A DNA stretch of 64,000 nucleotides from NCBI GenBank assembly GCA_023846275.1, contig CM043877.1, positions 16,970,607-17,034,606 of the forward strand, given 5' to 3'. This document shows, piece after piece, positions 39,330 to 50,830 of the stretch; the stretch's first letter is position 1; each line of letters begins with the position of its first letter. Source of the stretch: Vanilla planifolia. Taxonomy: Eukaryota; Streptophyta; Magnoliopsida; Asparagales; Orchidaceae. The notes below the pieces were generated by a model that saw only the letters and a program-made list of their open reading frames with translations, made no database searches and was not told the DNA's origin. Made by a program: the position numbers and the translations under genes.

Positions 39330-40090
39330 CAAATCATTCTTTGAAATGACATCTAAGGAATGGTCACCTTAACTTTGAAGGTTTGAAAGTTATTAACAAA
39401 AGAAGAAATAGTGAAAGGTCTTCCTTTATTGGATGATCCAAATCATATGGAAGTCTATATACTTGGAAAGCAACATCGTCTACTATTTCAAAAGAATAAT
39501 ACTTAGAGAGCTAAAAGACCATTGCAATTTATTTATACAGATATTTGTGGTCCATTAATGCCATTATCTAATGGAGGTAATAATTATTTTATTACTTTCA
39601 TAGATAATTTTAATAAAAAAATTTGAACATATTTTATTAAAGAGAAATCTACTACTATCTCTATATTTAAAGAGTTCAAATACAAGATTAAAAAAGAAAG
39701 TGAGTTATTCATTCAAAGCCTTAGATCTGATAGAGATGGTGAGTATACATCAAATGAATTTATTCAATTATATAAGCAAGAAGATATATGACATCAACTC
39801 ACCACAAGTTATACTCTACTACAAAATGGAGTGGCTGAATGAAGAAATTGTACTATGCTTGATATGATAAGGACAATGATGAGAGAGAGGAATATGCCAA
39901 AAGAATTTTAGACAGAAGCAATTGCTTGTTCAACTTATTTATTGAATCGTTACCCCACTAAGGTTGTGCATTATTTGACAACACAGAAAGCTTAGAGTGG
40001 ATATAAACCAAGTGTTTCTCATTTTTGCATATTTGGTTGTATTGCATATGTGCAGGTACCTAATGTATTAAGGAAAAAAACTAGATGATA
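39330..40090 (+). pseudogene. Copia integrase remnant
   Basis: Visible blocks include YTDICGPLMPLSNGG and YFITFIDNF near 39530-39610, LRSDRDGEYTSNEF near 39720, LLQNGVAE near 39820, and the C-terminal FGCIAYVQVP near 40030. This is the standard copia integrase order. Stops replace several codons. Confidence 0.85.
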
Positions 40091-40379
40091 AAGGTAAAAA
40101 ATATATATTCGTTGGGTACAGTAAGGAGTCAAAAGCCTATAAACTCTACAACCCTTTAATAAAAAAGTGATTATTAGTCGTTACATTGTGTTTATAGAAG
40201 ATACTTAGAAATAGAAGGAAGAGAATGATGATAAAGTAATCACACAGAAGCAATTGCTCTCCCTCAAGAACTATTATTATAGAAAAGATAACATATCCTA
40301 CTAACTATTTTAGGCAAACTTCTAAGTATTCTAACTTATTTTATTATTTTGTTGATAATGAACCCATTTTTTTATAATG

Positions 40380-41700
40380 TAGTATGGGTATAAATTGGCA
40401 AAAGGTTATGGATAAAGAAATAGCATCTATAAAAAAGAATAATACATGAGAGTTGGTTGATCTCTCTCCTCAAAAGAAACCCATAAGAGTAAAATGGGTC
40501 TATAAGATCAAGCATAAAGCAGATAGAACAGTAGATAGATATAAGACAAGACTTATGGCAAAAGGCTTTAATAAAAAATATTATATGAACTATAACGAGG
40601 TATTTGCTCATGTTGCTTGATTTAGCACTTACAGCACATCATAGATAGAAGGTATGCCAACTTGATGTTAAATCTATATTTTTGAATGGTGTTTTAGAAG
40701 AATAAGTATATATTGATCAACCTGAAGGTTATAAAATAGTGAGTGATCCACATAAAATCTATTGTTTGAAAAAATGTTTTATATGAATTAAAACAAGAAC
40801 CAAGTGTATAGAATGCCAAGATTGATAGATATCTTCAACAATAAGGGTTCCAAAAATGTCTATTTAAGTATTCACTTTATATTAAAATATTTAATAATGA
40901 TATTCTTATAGTTTGTCTTTATGTATATGATATGTTTTATACAAGAAATTCTTTTGAATTGTTTCAAGAATTCAAAAGAACCATGCAATATGAATTTGAA
41001 ATGATAGATAAAGGTGAAATGTCATACTTAGCTTAGAAGTGAAGCAAATGACAAATGGAATCCAAATCTCTCAAAGAATGTATGCTATTAGACTTTTAAA
41101 AAAAATTTAGAATGAAAGATTACAAATTAGTGGCAACACCACTTGATTTGAGAATGAAAATAAGTAGAAAAGGAGAAGGAAATGACATTGACTCTATTTT
41201 GTTCAAAGATCATGTTGGTTGTCTTCATTACCTCACTATCACAAGACCTGATATTTTATATTCTATTGAACTCATTAGTGGATATATAGAAAATCCGAAA
41301 GAAACACAGTGGATGGTTGCAAAAAAAATACTAAGGTACATTAAAGGAATACTTAATTATTGTTTGCATTTTACTAACCAAAGTGGGACAGATTTATGTG
41401 GCTACTTCGATAGTGACTAGGAAGGTGATATAGATGAAAAAAAGAGTATAACTAGTTATTGTTTCTTCTTAGGTTCATATGCATTTATATGGAGATCAAC
41501 TAAACAAGATGTCATTGCTCTTTCATCTTATGAAGCAAAGGTACATTACGACTTCATCAATAGTTGTGAAGCAATTTGGTTACAAAATTTACTATAAAAG
41601 TTACATCATCAATAAAAAGAGCCAACAATTATCTTTATTAACAATATGTCAGCCACCAAATTTGCAAAAATCTAATTCATCATAGGAGAAGTAAGCATAT
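40380..41700 (+). pseudogene. Copia reverse transcriptase and RNase H remnant
   Basis: RT text KKPIRVKWVYKIKHKADR and YKTRLMAKGF appears near 40480-40565. The region where the YVDD box belongs reads YVYD near 40920. Thumb and RNase H text follows: HYLTITRPDILYSIELIS near 41228, FDSD near 41410, ITSYCFFLG, and IALSSYEAKVHYDF near 41515. The element ends with SKHIKI near 41690. The longest uninterrupted piece is 41112-41420. Confidence 0.88.
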
Positions 41701-41733
41701 CAAGATCTATTTTATTTCAATTTATTTCCATTA

Positions 41734-43800
41734 GTTTGTAGGTTGAAATTGCCTCCAACTGAGGTTTGGAATCCTTGTGTCTAAAATCCCCAGTTCAAAT
41801 AAAGCCCTAGCTGAAGGAATGTTGACATTGTTCGGGCAAAACTCGAAAGCTAAATGACCTGAGTCAACTCGTGCTGACAAGCACCACTCATGTCAACTTG
41901 CATAGACATGCCCAATTGTGTTGACACTGCCCACTCACATTGACCCATGCTAACCACTTCTAACCTACTTCATCTTCGCTTTAGCTCGAACTTACATAGG
42001 ACCGTTGTAGAGCTACTCACGTGTCGACATGTGCCCATCCGGGTTAGGCCAAACTGGGCTGTGCTGCCCTAAGCCCGAAGAGCTGTTGTCGCTCCTGACT
42101 GTGTCACCCCCACATCTGTCTGCATCATTTCAATGTTGACCATGTTGCCTTCACTTCGACACTACCGGAATATCCTAAATGGTGACATCCTACATTCAAT
42201 AGTGTTGTATCCTCGCAGTAGCTCAAATTAAAACTTTTTTAACCAAACTCTTATCACGTTATGTCAATCCAGCCCAAAGTGTGCTCCAATTCTCCAGCTA
42301 AATATACTTGGAAATTTCGTCTGATCAAGCTTCTTCATCATTGTCCCAGTAAATTTTCATTTAAATTCCCTCAATACCCTTTTTGCATGAACAATATTCT
42401 TGTTTTTTAGTCAAGCTACTTTCTCTAATATCTATTCATATGCTAATCACTTAGCTTATTTTTGTGTATGCAAGACAATTTAAAAGAGTTTTAGGTAGGT
42501 TAAAAATATCTCCTTCACATTCAAGATTATGGTAGTACTTAATAGTGATCATTAAGTGTTGTTTTTGTATTTCAAATATATTTTTAAAAAATTATTAGAT
42601 TGAGTATTTAAATAAATATATATCAAATGAATAATTCAAAATAGATCTTAAAATATATTCATTAACAAAACAAAATTTCTCATTTTATTATTTTTAGTCA
42701 TTATCAATAGATAATTATATTTATACTATTTATGATAATATATATATATTTTAAATTTAATGTCATCCAAATTAAAAAAAAATAAGAATAATAGGTTGTG
42801 GATGCACAAGACTTAGTGGAAGTTTTATTTTATTATTATAATTTAGAGTATATTTGAGGGACTTGGGAGCTTGGATGAGGAGGTTCCATTATTGTTAGTA
42901 ATCAAAGAAATACCATTTTTTTACTTGCTTTGATGTCAATGTATATCATTGTTGTAGTCATGAACTACATCATCTAAACAAGACATTGTTTTTAAAACAC
43001 TTAACAGCTTTTCTTGGTCAGGATATCAATCTTATAAAATGTTTCCAAGTCAAAACACGTGAACAATAATATAAATATATATAAAAGTTATTTTTCTCCA
43101 GTTGAATTTGTTGCAGTTAAAATTTATTGGAATTAGAATTGGAGAAATGCTTGGATTGAAATGTTTTACTAAAGAAAAGTAAATTTTTTTCTACTCCTTG
43201 CTTTTGGAGACTTTACTATTTAGTTTTGAAACTTACTAAACTATGATTCAATTCATATAAAAATATTAAAAAAATCTTAAATTGTTATTCATTTCCTATA
43301 TTTTAAGTATCATATTTTAATATATCACTACCAATAAAACAAAAAGAACCTTATATTCAAACAAAAATATTATCGCAAAACTTCATTTGAGTACAAACTT
43401 CAGCAGATAAATAAGCTGGAGCTTTCGTCCAGCAAGCCAAAAGAGACTATAACAGGATTGATTCTTTTTGTCTTGACCTCATGAGTTCAATTATTTCCCT
43501 TCATAAGGGTTAAAACTTCTGTGGAAATCTATCAGTTGATATTTTTCCAACACATTTTCCATGGAATAGCTACAGTTCAATGGAAAGGCAAACAAACATG
43601 CAAACTTCTAAGAAAATGCGTTCTTGAATTTTATGGATTGAGAAGGCTAAAATGATCACTTGTATGATTGAAAGCTCAAGCCTTTTGAAGAATTCTCCAA
43701 TGTGTTCTTGGTTTTGTGCTTACTAAACAACTTTATGTCTTGGAATGCCACCACTTAACCACACAAATCTAGCACTCCAGGTGAGCAACTAAGGCTCTTT
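41734..43800. other. Intergenic region with a GC-richer block
   Basis: About 41750-42240 is less AT-rich and repeats words such as GTGTTGACA and CCCACTCACATTGACCC. This style also occurs in LTR sequences in this window, so it may be an LTR remnant. From 42240 on the sequence is AT-rich with no recognisable gene. Confidence 0.35.
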
Positions 43801-43811
43801 TGATTGATTAT

Positions 43812-44330
43812 TGAATTTCAATCTAAAATTGTGTTTATTATCATCATTAGAATTTAAATATGAAACTTAATTTTGTTAAGTATTAAATGAGGATGTTTAA
43901 CCTGCATGTAAGTATAAACTCATGTGATTGAAAAATTAAAAAAATATAGTTATAATGCACTAAGTATCAATACAATCATAATGTTAAGATTTTTAATACT
44001 AAAGATGTGTTTTTGTAATCAATGAACTCTATAAAAATCATAAAGACAAGGGGCAACAAAAGTGGGTTCTCTTGAAAGAGAAAAATATTATCCTCTGATT
44101 TTTTTCTTTGAAGGTTTTGTTCTTTTTTTAAGCTTATTCTATCATCGAGTAAGCTCATATTTATATTTATGATTTCAGCAAGAAAGAATATCTTCTTCTC
44201 TCCTATGAATGTAAACCTAATTGAGTCAAATCATACAAGTTTTTCTTTTTTTTTTTTGTCATTATTATTGTTATTGATCTTATTTTTATTGTTTTTATAT
44301 GAACTATGTGAGATTAAATCCTAGCATTGA
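43812..44330. repeat. Direct repeat, left copy, flanking a LINE fragment
   Basis: It aligns by eye with about 45566-46160. Both start TGAATTTCAAT and share matching blocks around AAGTAT.AATACAAT, a TAAACCTAA..GAGTCAAATCA block, a T-rich tract, and an ATTAAATC end. Divergence is high. Confidence 0.5.
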
Positions 44331-44379
44331 TTTGACATAGAGCTTTTCTCCAAAAGTTTCCATAGACAAAATTAAGAAG

Positions 44380-45460
44380 ACACTCTTATTCCAAGAATCC
44401 TGTTGCTGAAGTGAAAAACTTTTATGATTTCTGATATTCCCATCCTTGAGGACTTGTGGGTTTCATCAAGCAAATTATCCATCATGATGTGATCATTAAG
44501 CCAAGGATCACCCAAAAACTACTTTTGATTTCACCATTTAATCCATATTGAGTCGGACTCAAGCTTTTAAAGTATAGACATCAAGGCCTCTATTTTCCTT
44601 TGATTTTACAGCTTTGTTCCAATTAACAAAGTCATCCTTCCTCCCTTTAGTGGTTGTAATAAATCTCTAACATTTTTCTTTGAATAACTTTGCATATTGT
44701 CTTAAATAAAGCACAAAGAAATCCAATATTCACATATGGTGGCAATGATAGTTCTTACCTGGACAACTCTACAACATAAGAAGAAAAGATGCTTCAACCC
44801 ATTTCTTGAATTGATTTTATCAAGCAAAGGATGGTGATGAACAAGATTAAGCTTTTTAGCATCAACAGGTAAACCCAAATACGTAAACCGAAAAGAACTC
44901 TCCCTGATACCTAACTCGTTCACCACAAGCACTCTGGGAAGCTACAGGAAAAAACATATTAGATATCAAAAGCTGCAAGTAGAAAGCTGTTTCTTTACAA
45001 AAGCTTCTTCTATTAACTCAGAAAACCACAGAAATCAAATACATAAAGGTAAGCTCAGTGGTGATCAACTTTCCTAAGTCCATCGTTTCTTCCAAAAAAA
45101 AATACCATTAATTCGAACAGGAAAAAGGTTTCTTATGCATCATCATTTGGTCCAATTTATAAATTTTTCAAGAATACCTTTGGGACACGATGTAAACAAT
45201 GTATAGTCAATTGAACTCTAACTCAAAGGTCTTGTGGATGTTCACCTCCAAACACATGGAGTTATCTATTCTCTTGGATTTAAATCATTTCAACAACTCT
45301 TAGGCCAGCCATAGTCTTCTCTGGAGTAAAGCAACCTGGTTCCAAGTGATCATTTGACATAAATTTTTTAGTCTATTGGCAATCAATTTAGACATTATAC
45401 AGTATAAGCAAAAGCAACCCGGAACAAACCTATGGGCAGCACACTCCTATAGATTAAGAA
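44380..45460 (-). pseudogene. LINE (non-LTR retrotransposon) reverse transcriptase fragment
   Basis: Minus-strand translation gives MSKLIANRLKNLCQMITWNQ and LLQRRLWLA near 45420-45300, matching KLIANRLK..LP..I..NQ..F of plant L1-type RTs. MCLEVNIHKTFE near 45260 corresponds to the LKVDLRKAYD block. A 76-codon frame (44932-44702) carries ELGIRESSFRFTYLGLPV and HPLLDKI, the end-of-RT block. WNKAVKSKENRGLDV near 44610 matches the zf-RVT tail. The YADD part is missing. It is a dead, internally deleted fragment. Confidence 0.8.
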
Positions 45461-45565
45461 TCTTAGTATAGTAATCTTAATGTAGTTAGGAAGATAGCTG
45501 CTTGGAAAAAAAAATTCAGTGCCTTCCACAAATCATGTTTAATAATATGCCAAACAAACTACTGA

Positions 45566-46160
45566 ATTTCAATTCAAAATAGTATTCACCTATAATTTCT
45601 AAATTCAGACATATAGCCTAATCTTATTAATTTATAAGAAATAGTATTTATCACAAGTTTAACTATAAATTATACAATCTTAGTTGCAATATTAAAGAAG
45701 AAAATTATAACCATAATAAGCTAAGTATGAATACAATTGTAATCTTAAAAATTTTTATTTAAATATATCTCATTTGTAATTTATAGATACTATAGAGGTC
45801 ATGAAGATAAAGACAAATAAAAAAAAAGAGAAAAAGCATTCTTTTTAAAATAAAAAGATATTATCCTTTTTTATTTATTTTATTTATGAGAAATTAAGAG
45901 ATCCTATGATGATATTTTTTGGTGCTTGAAAGATTGTGTGTATTTGAGTAAATTTGTTTTATAGTTGTACAAGTTCATACTTTTTATTTGTAGTTTTGGT
46001 TATAATAGAAGTTTTTTTCTCTTATGAGTATAAGCCTAAATTAGGTTAAATCACATAAATTTGATACCTTTAAGTTTTTTTTCTCCTTTTTTTATTATTG
46101 TTTTTATTAATTCTATTTTTGTTGTACTCGTATAAATTATATGGATTAAATCTTAATGCA
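45566..46160. repeat. Direct repeat, right copy, flanking a LINE fragment
   Basis: Partner of 43812-44330. It ends ATTAAATCTTAATGCA where the left copy has ATTAAATCCTAGCA. TG..CA ends would fit LTRs, but no PBS or clear TSD was found. Confidence 0.5.
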
Positions 46161-47323
46161 ATTTAAGAAAACTAAAAGCTTAAATCTTGGAATGTAAAAT
46201 TATCAATTAACCAAGTAGTTAGTTCCTTCAAATACAACCAACAATAAAGACAATAATAAAGTATATAAAATTTGAATTGTGCAACTCTTGAAATAACTGA
46301 TAGCCTCTCTTACTATTTTGTTCATATCCATTTAAGTAAGAGAAAAAAATTTGCAAGCCCTTTGCTTCTTTTCTTCCATTTTCAATTCACACACGAAAGA
46401 TAAATATGTTTACACTTTTTAATTTGATTAAATTTATCTTTACAAAAGGTATTCTAAGCATTGAAATTGACATATTTTTTTATGTCAAACATTCCGATAA
46501 ATCTTAAGGATTTTAAGCTTTATCTAAAAGCTAAGCAAAGGGTTTTCTTTTAGCTTATAGTGCCATGCCTTAGGGATGACTTCCAACAATTTTGGATTCT
46601 TACAATGATGGTTGAAAAATCAATATCTTTTATAGCGTGAAGAGGCAGCTTCTCCAAATAAAATTGTACTAAACAACTCTCATTTTGGTAATCTATTAGC
46701 ACATAACTTTTACAAACATTTCTTTTTTATAATTACTTTCTATTGGTATTCTTTTCAATTTTACCAATGATATGAAGCCAATATAATGATACAAAAATTA
46801 GCAAGATTTAATCACAATCATTAGATATTTTTGATCTATGAATGAATAACACCTAATGAAGTCTTTTAAGATCAAGTGGTCATTTTTTCCATAAAGAAGT
46901 AGTCATTGAAGTAACAACTTATCGATAACACATATGCATACTCTTGAAAACCAAGGGTTCAATCATAGCCAACATTCTCAATAAAAAGACTATCAATTAA
47001 TGAAAACACATTAGCATTCAATGCATTCTATTCTAAGCTTGTCAAAAAATGCAATCTTAATACCTTAAAACCTTTAGCTTATGACAATTCTCCTCTATTT
47101 GGAACATATCACACAAGCATATCAACATCATGATATCAATTATATGATCATAATAATTAAGGTTTTTACAATTCTAAAATTTTGTTAATTACTTGAAATA
47201 TCATTATTAGTTTGATCTTCAAATACCTTTTGAGTTCATATGTGACATTCAAAAAACCTATCATTTAAGATTTCACATTATAAGAAAAGTAGGTATCTAA
47301 TTGTCATCACTAAAATTCAAGTA
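46161..47323. other. AT-rich intergenic sequence
   Basis: No coding frame, LTR or RNA gene was recognised on either strand. Confidence 0.4.
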
Positions 47324-48170
47324 GTCGAAATGTTGTCCCCCAAGGCTTAAAATTTTCTTGCCTCCATGCAAAGTGTGATCTTGTAAAAATTGACATAAAA
47401 TTTGATGCAGGGAATAACAACGAGTTAGATAGAATCTATTAGGAACCAATCCGGACATTAAGATTTGTTATCGAACATCTTATTTTTTTTAAGTTGTTTA
47501 ATTGTTTTTCTCTCTTGTATGAAAAGATTCATTTCTAATTTTTGTTATTGTCACACCAATGACTAATAAGAATGGGGAGTGTTTATTAAATGGTTTCTTC
47601 AATTAGATTTACTATGCAAAGAGTGGGTTTTAACACATTTTTATGCAAAGGAACACAAATATAAATTATTATTACTTAAGCTATTAGAGTAAAATCAAGT
47701 TCAAAACTTAAACAAAAAGAGTGTGATCTTGTAAGCATTGACATAAATTATTATTACTTAAGCTATTAGAGTCAAAGTGTTGTCCCCCAAGGCGTAAAAT
47801 TTTCTCGCCTCCATTCAAAGTGTGATCTTGTAAACATTGACATAAAAGTCGACGCAGGGAATAACAACGAGTTAGAATCTATTTGGAACCAATCCGGACG
47901 TCAAGATTTGTTATCGAACATCTTATTTTTTTTTTAAGTTGTTTAATTGTTTTTCTCTCTTGTATGAAAAGATTCATTTCTAATTTTTATTGTTGTCACA
48001 CCAATGACTAATAAGAATGGGCAGTGGTTATTAGATGTTTTCTTCAATTTGATTCATTAAACAAGGAGTGGGTTTTAACACATTTTTAGGCAAAGGAACA
48101 CAAACATAAATCATTATAATTTAAACTATTAGAGTAAAATCAAGCTCAAAACATAAACAAAAAGAGTGTG
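47324..48170. repeat. Tandem duplication, period 447 bp, with a scrambled junction
   Basis: Copies at 47324-47725 and 47771-48170 share long identical blocks (TGTTGTCCCCCAAGGC, AGGGAATAACAACGAG, ACCAATCCGGAC). The 45-bp junction 47726-47770 is itself built from two pieces of copy 1 (near 47380 and 47668), so more than one event occurred. No coding potential was seen. Confidence 0.85.
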
Positions 48171-48900
48171 GAGTAAATCTCAAATTTCTCTAAATAATTT
48201 AAATCACAAATGTAATCTAATTTTTTTTATCACATTTATTCATATTTACTCAATTTTAAAATGTTTATCAACATAAACATTAGGCAACACTAAACCCATT
48301 AACTTTTTCTAAACACACCATGACCACTTTTCTTTCTAATTATAATAACAATACTTATATTTTAACTTAAACGCCTTCTCTTTTGCTAATGTGGTATTCA
48401 AAAAATTAAGTATATATGTGAGTCTACTAATACTTAAATGCAAATTAAAAATAAAATGACAAGTAGATTATTAAAAAATAACATACTTTTTATATCATTT
48501 GAGTTTGTGCAAGTAGATATATGAGTCCATATTTGCTATTTTAAAATACTAAATATAATATTTATTTAAACATATAATTATATATTAATAATAAAGTAAT
48601 TCACAAAACCGTTATTATAGTCATGATTTTAAAAGTATAACGATCCATACGATTACTCGAGAAAAATATTTGAAAATTTTAACAAGGATAATTTTATTAT
48701 AATATGTTGAAATTTAATTGATAAATAGGTTGTCAAAATAATTTAAAAAAACGATAATGTCTAAAATATGAAATCGAAGAGCTTGAGTAGGGAATTAAAA
48801 AAAAAAAATTTAGGGAAATTTGGGGAAAGTATGAAGTGAAATAAAAACTTTTCAAAAGTTTAACCAAACATAAAATTTTCTCAAATCTTCCCTTCCTGAT
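48171..48900. other. AT-rich sequence upstream of a GC island
   Basis: No gene was recognised. The right end leads into the TATA-box region near 48930. Confidence 0.35.
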
Positions 48901-48930
48901 AGCTATCCTTTGCACAATTGCTTTTTTATG

Positions 48931-48948
48931 GCTATAAAAGGGAGGCCG
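48931..48948 (+). promoter_or_regulatory. Strong TATA-box match at the edge of a GC island
   Basis: GGCTATAAAAGGGAGG agrees closely with the plant TATA consensus. It sits exactly where composition changes from AT-rich to GC-rich, so a + strand transcript starting near 48965 is plausible. It may equally be an LTR promoter. Confidence 0.45.
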
Positions 48949-48949
48949 G

Positions 48950-49390
48950 GAAAGGCATGCAGGCAAATGCCACCCGTGCAGACGGCCGAAGGGAGCCCCC
49001 ATAAGAAGGCGTCCGGCGAAGCTTATGAGCCGCAGGAGAGAGAGCGAGAGCAAGAGATAAAAAATGAGGAAGGAGTGAGCTTTCGGCAAACACCATCGCC
49101 GTCATCGAGGCATTTCCAACAACGGAGTAGGAGGCTGCCGGGTTGCGCAGCCCGCCGCCGCTATCGAAAGCAGAGCCGACTGACGGTAAAAAAACATGAA
49201 ACCGCCGCGTAAGCGATGCATGCCGGGTGAACCGCAGGAGGGACCATGTTGTCACCACCACCGCCGCGTCGTTGACCGTCCGACGAACTCTGACGTCTTC
49301 GAAGGAGCTTACAGCGACAGACGATGGCAACCGCGGGAAAGACCAGCATGCTAAGAGGCATGATGGAGAGATGCAAGATGGTTAATTAAA
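48950..49390 (+). other. GC-rich island with short overlapping ORFs, possible small gene or exon
   Basis: About 440 bp is far richer in G+C than the surrounding DNA, with many CG dinucleotides. The + strand contains a frame from the ATG at 48968 (MPPVQTAEGSPHKK..., stop at 49210-49212) and a second frame from 49196 (MKPPRKRCMPGEPQ...). The minus strand is open over 132 codons (49330-48932). I recognise no family in any of these, and long frames are expected by chance in GC-rich DNA. It could be a first exon, a captured gene fragment or an LTR piece. No function is proposed. Confidence 0.3.
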
Positions 49391-50830
49391 TAATAGTAAT
49401 ATTATTATTACTATGAATAAAATAACCCAAAACCACCGCCAACCTGATAGCCGACCCAATACTTGAGAAACCAAAACTGTAACCCTTATAACTCGAACCC
49501 GAACCGATGACCATCACCCATGCCTGACCAAACCAGATCTGAACCACACCCGCCTATCGCGTAGACCGGTCTAGCACCTGTATGTATTCGAACCTTCTTG
49601 ACCTGTGCCAACCCGATGCCTTCACTTGTGATTTGCTAAGTTAACCCAGCCAAGACCGAATCGGCCAGATCTAGTTTGAAGTCGTGCCTAGACTGAGTCA
49701 GGTCGAGCCTGAACTGCTCAAGCCAAGTCCAAACCAAACAAGGCAAACTAAACTAAGTTAGATCAAGCCAAATTGAGTATAAATTGGGCCAAACTGGATT
49801 CAGATTAACTCATTTAAAAGTATTTGAAAATATTTTTAAGAGCACTATTGGACAACTTTTAAGTCAGAAAAATCAAAAGTTTTGAAAGAAAATTTGAGAG
49901 AAATAAAGAAATATTTTGAAAAATAAAGATATTTATTTTAAGCCAAAAATCTGTGGATATTAGTAAAAAATCATTTAATGTATTTTTTAGAAAATATCTT
50001 GCGATCAAATCTTTAATAAATGATGATATTAAGATAGGTATTTAATACGATAAGATATTAAACATAAAAAATTCTTTTTTAAAAACTTCAAAAATGATGA
50101 CACTTGTTTTGATAATTTGATATATTTGAGAGCTTTTTTTATAATAATGATATGTTTTATATGTTATATTATAGATACTTGATATGATAACATGTTAAAC
50201 ATAATAAAAACTTTTTTTACAAAAATTAAATTAACATGATGACACTTTAATAATATGATATTTTTGAAAGTTGTTTGACATGATGATGATATGTTTTATA
50301 TGTTATGTCTTGTTCTCTATTAAATGTTATTATTACTACATATTGCTTCACATGCTTGTTTAACATAAGAAAAATTATTTCTCAAACTATATTGTTTTGA
50401 TTATCTTACATAATATGTTATGAAATTGGTATTGTGAACATATGAAAATAATTAATGTGTAAAATATAAGATAAAATTAAGAAAATAAACAAAAATTGAC
50501 ATTGTGGCCAAAGAAAAAAGATATTATGACATGATAAAGAAATGAGTTTTTAGTTTGTTATACATCTCATAATAGAAATGTTGAATATTGAGCAAAAGTC
50601 AATTTTTATATGGAAAAATGGATTGATTCTTAGCGGTAGGAGATGGCCTATAGTGATATTACATTATAATTGAGATAATCGTATACAATAATATATATAT
50701 ATATATATAAGAAAAAGTGAAAAGTGATATGCAATTAAAATATATGATATAATATATTATAAATTATGACATAGAATGAAACTCTTAATATTATAACATG
50801 GTTCAATGACCAACTAAGTGAGAAAATGGT
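49391..50830. other. Intergenic region
   Basis: The first 400 bp are C-rich and rich in CCCGA/GACC words with no frame recognised. The rest is AT-rich, with an (AT)n tract at 50691-50709. No gene was seen. Confidence 0.4.

Larger units (their letters stand above)
37430..41733 (+). mobile_element. Degenerate Ty1/copia retrotransposon lacking most of its 3' LTR
   Basis: The order is LTR, PBS, gag, protease, integrase, RT, RNase H, as in Ty1/copia. The 5' LTR is 37430-37816 and is followed by a perfect 12-base primer site. Near 41703-41733 the RNase H end runs into about 30 bases that match the LTR's last 30 bases; the rest of the 3' LTR is gone. No target duplication was found. Frameshifts and stops occur throughout the coding region, so it is inactive. 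Confidence 0.9.

Noticed and set aside
48932..49330. A 132-codon minus-strand frame in the GC island
   Set aside because: Frames stay open by chance in GC-rich DNA, and the TATA box points the other way; kept only as a note in the island entry.
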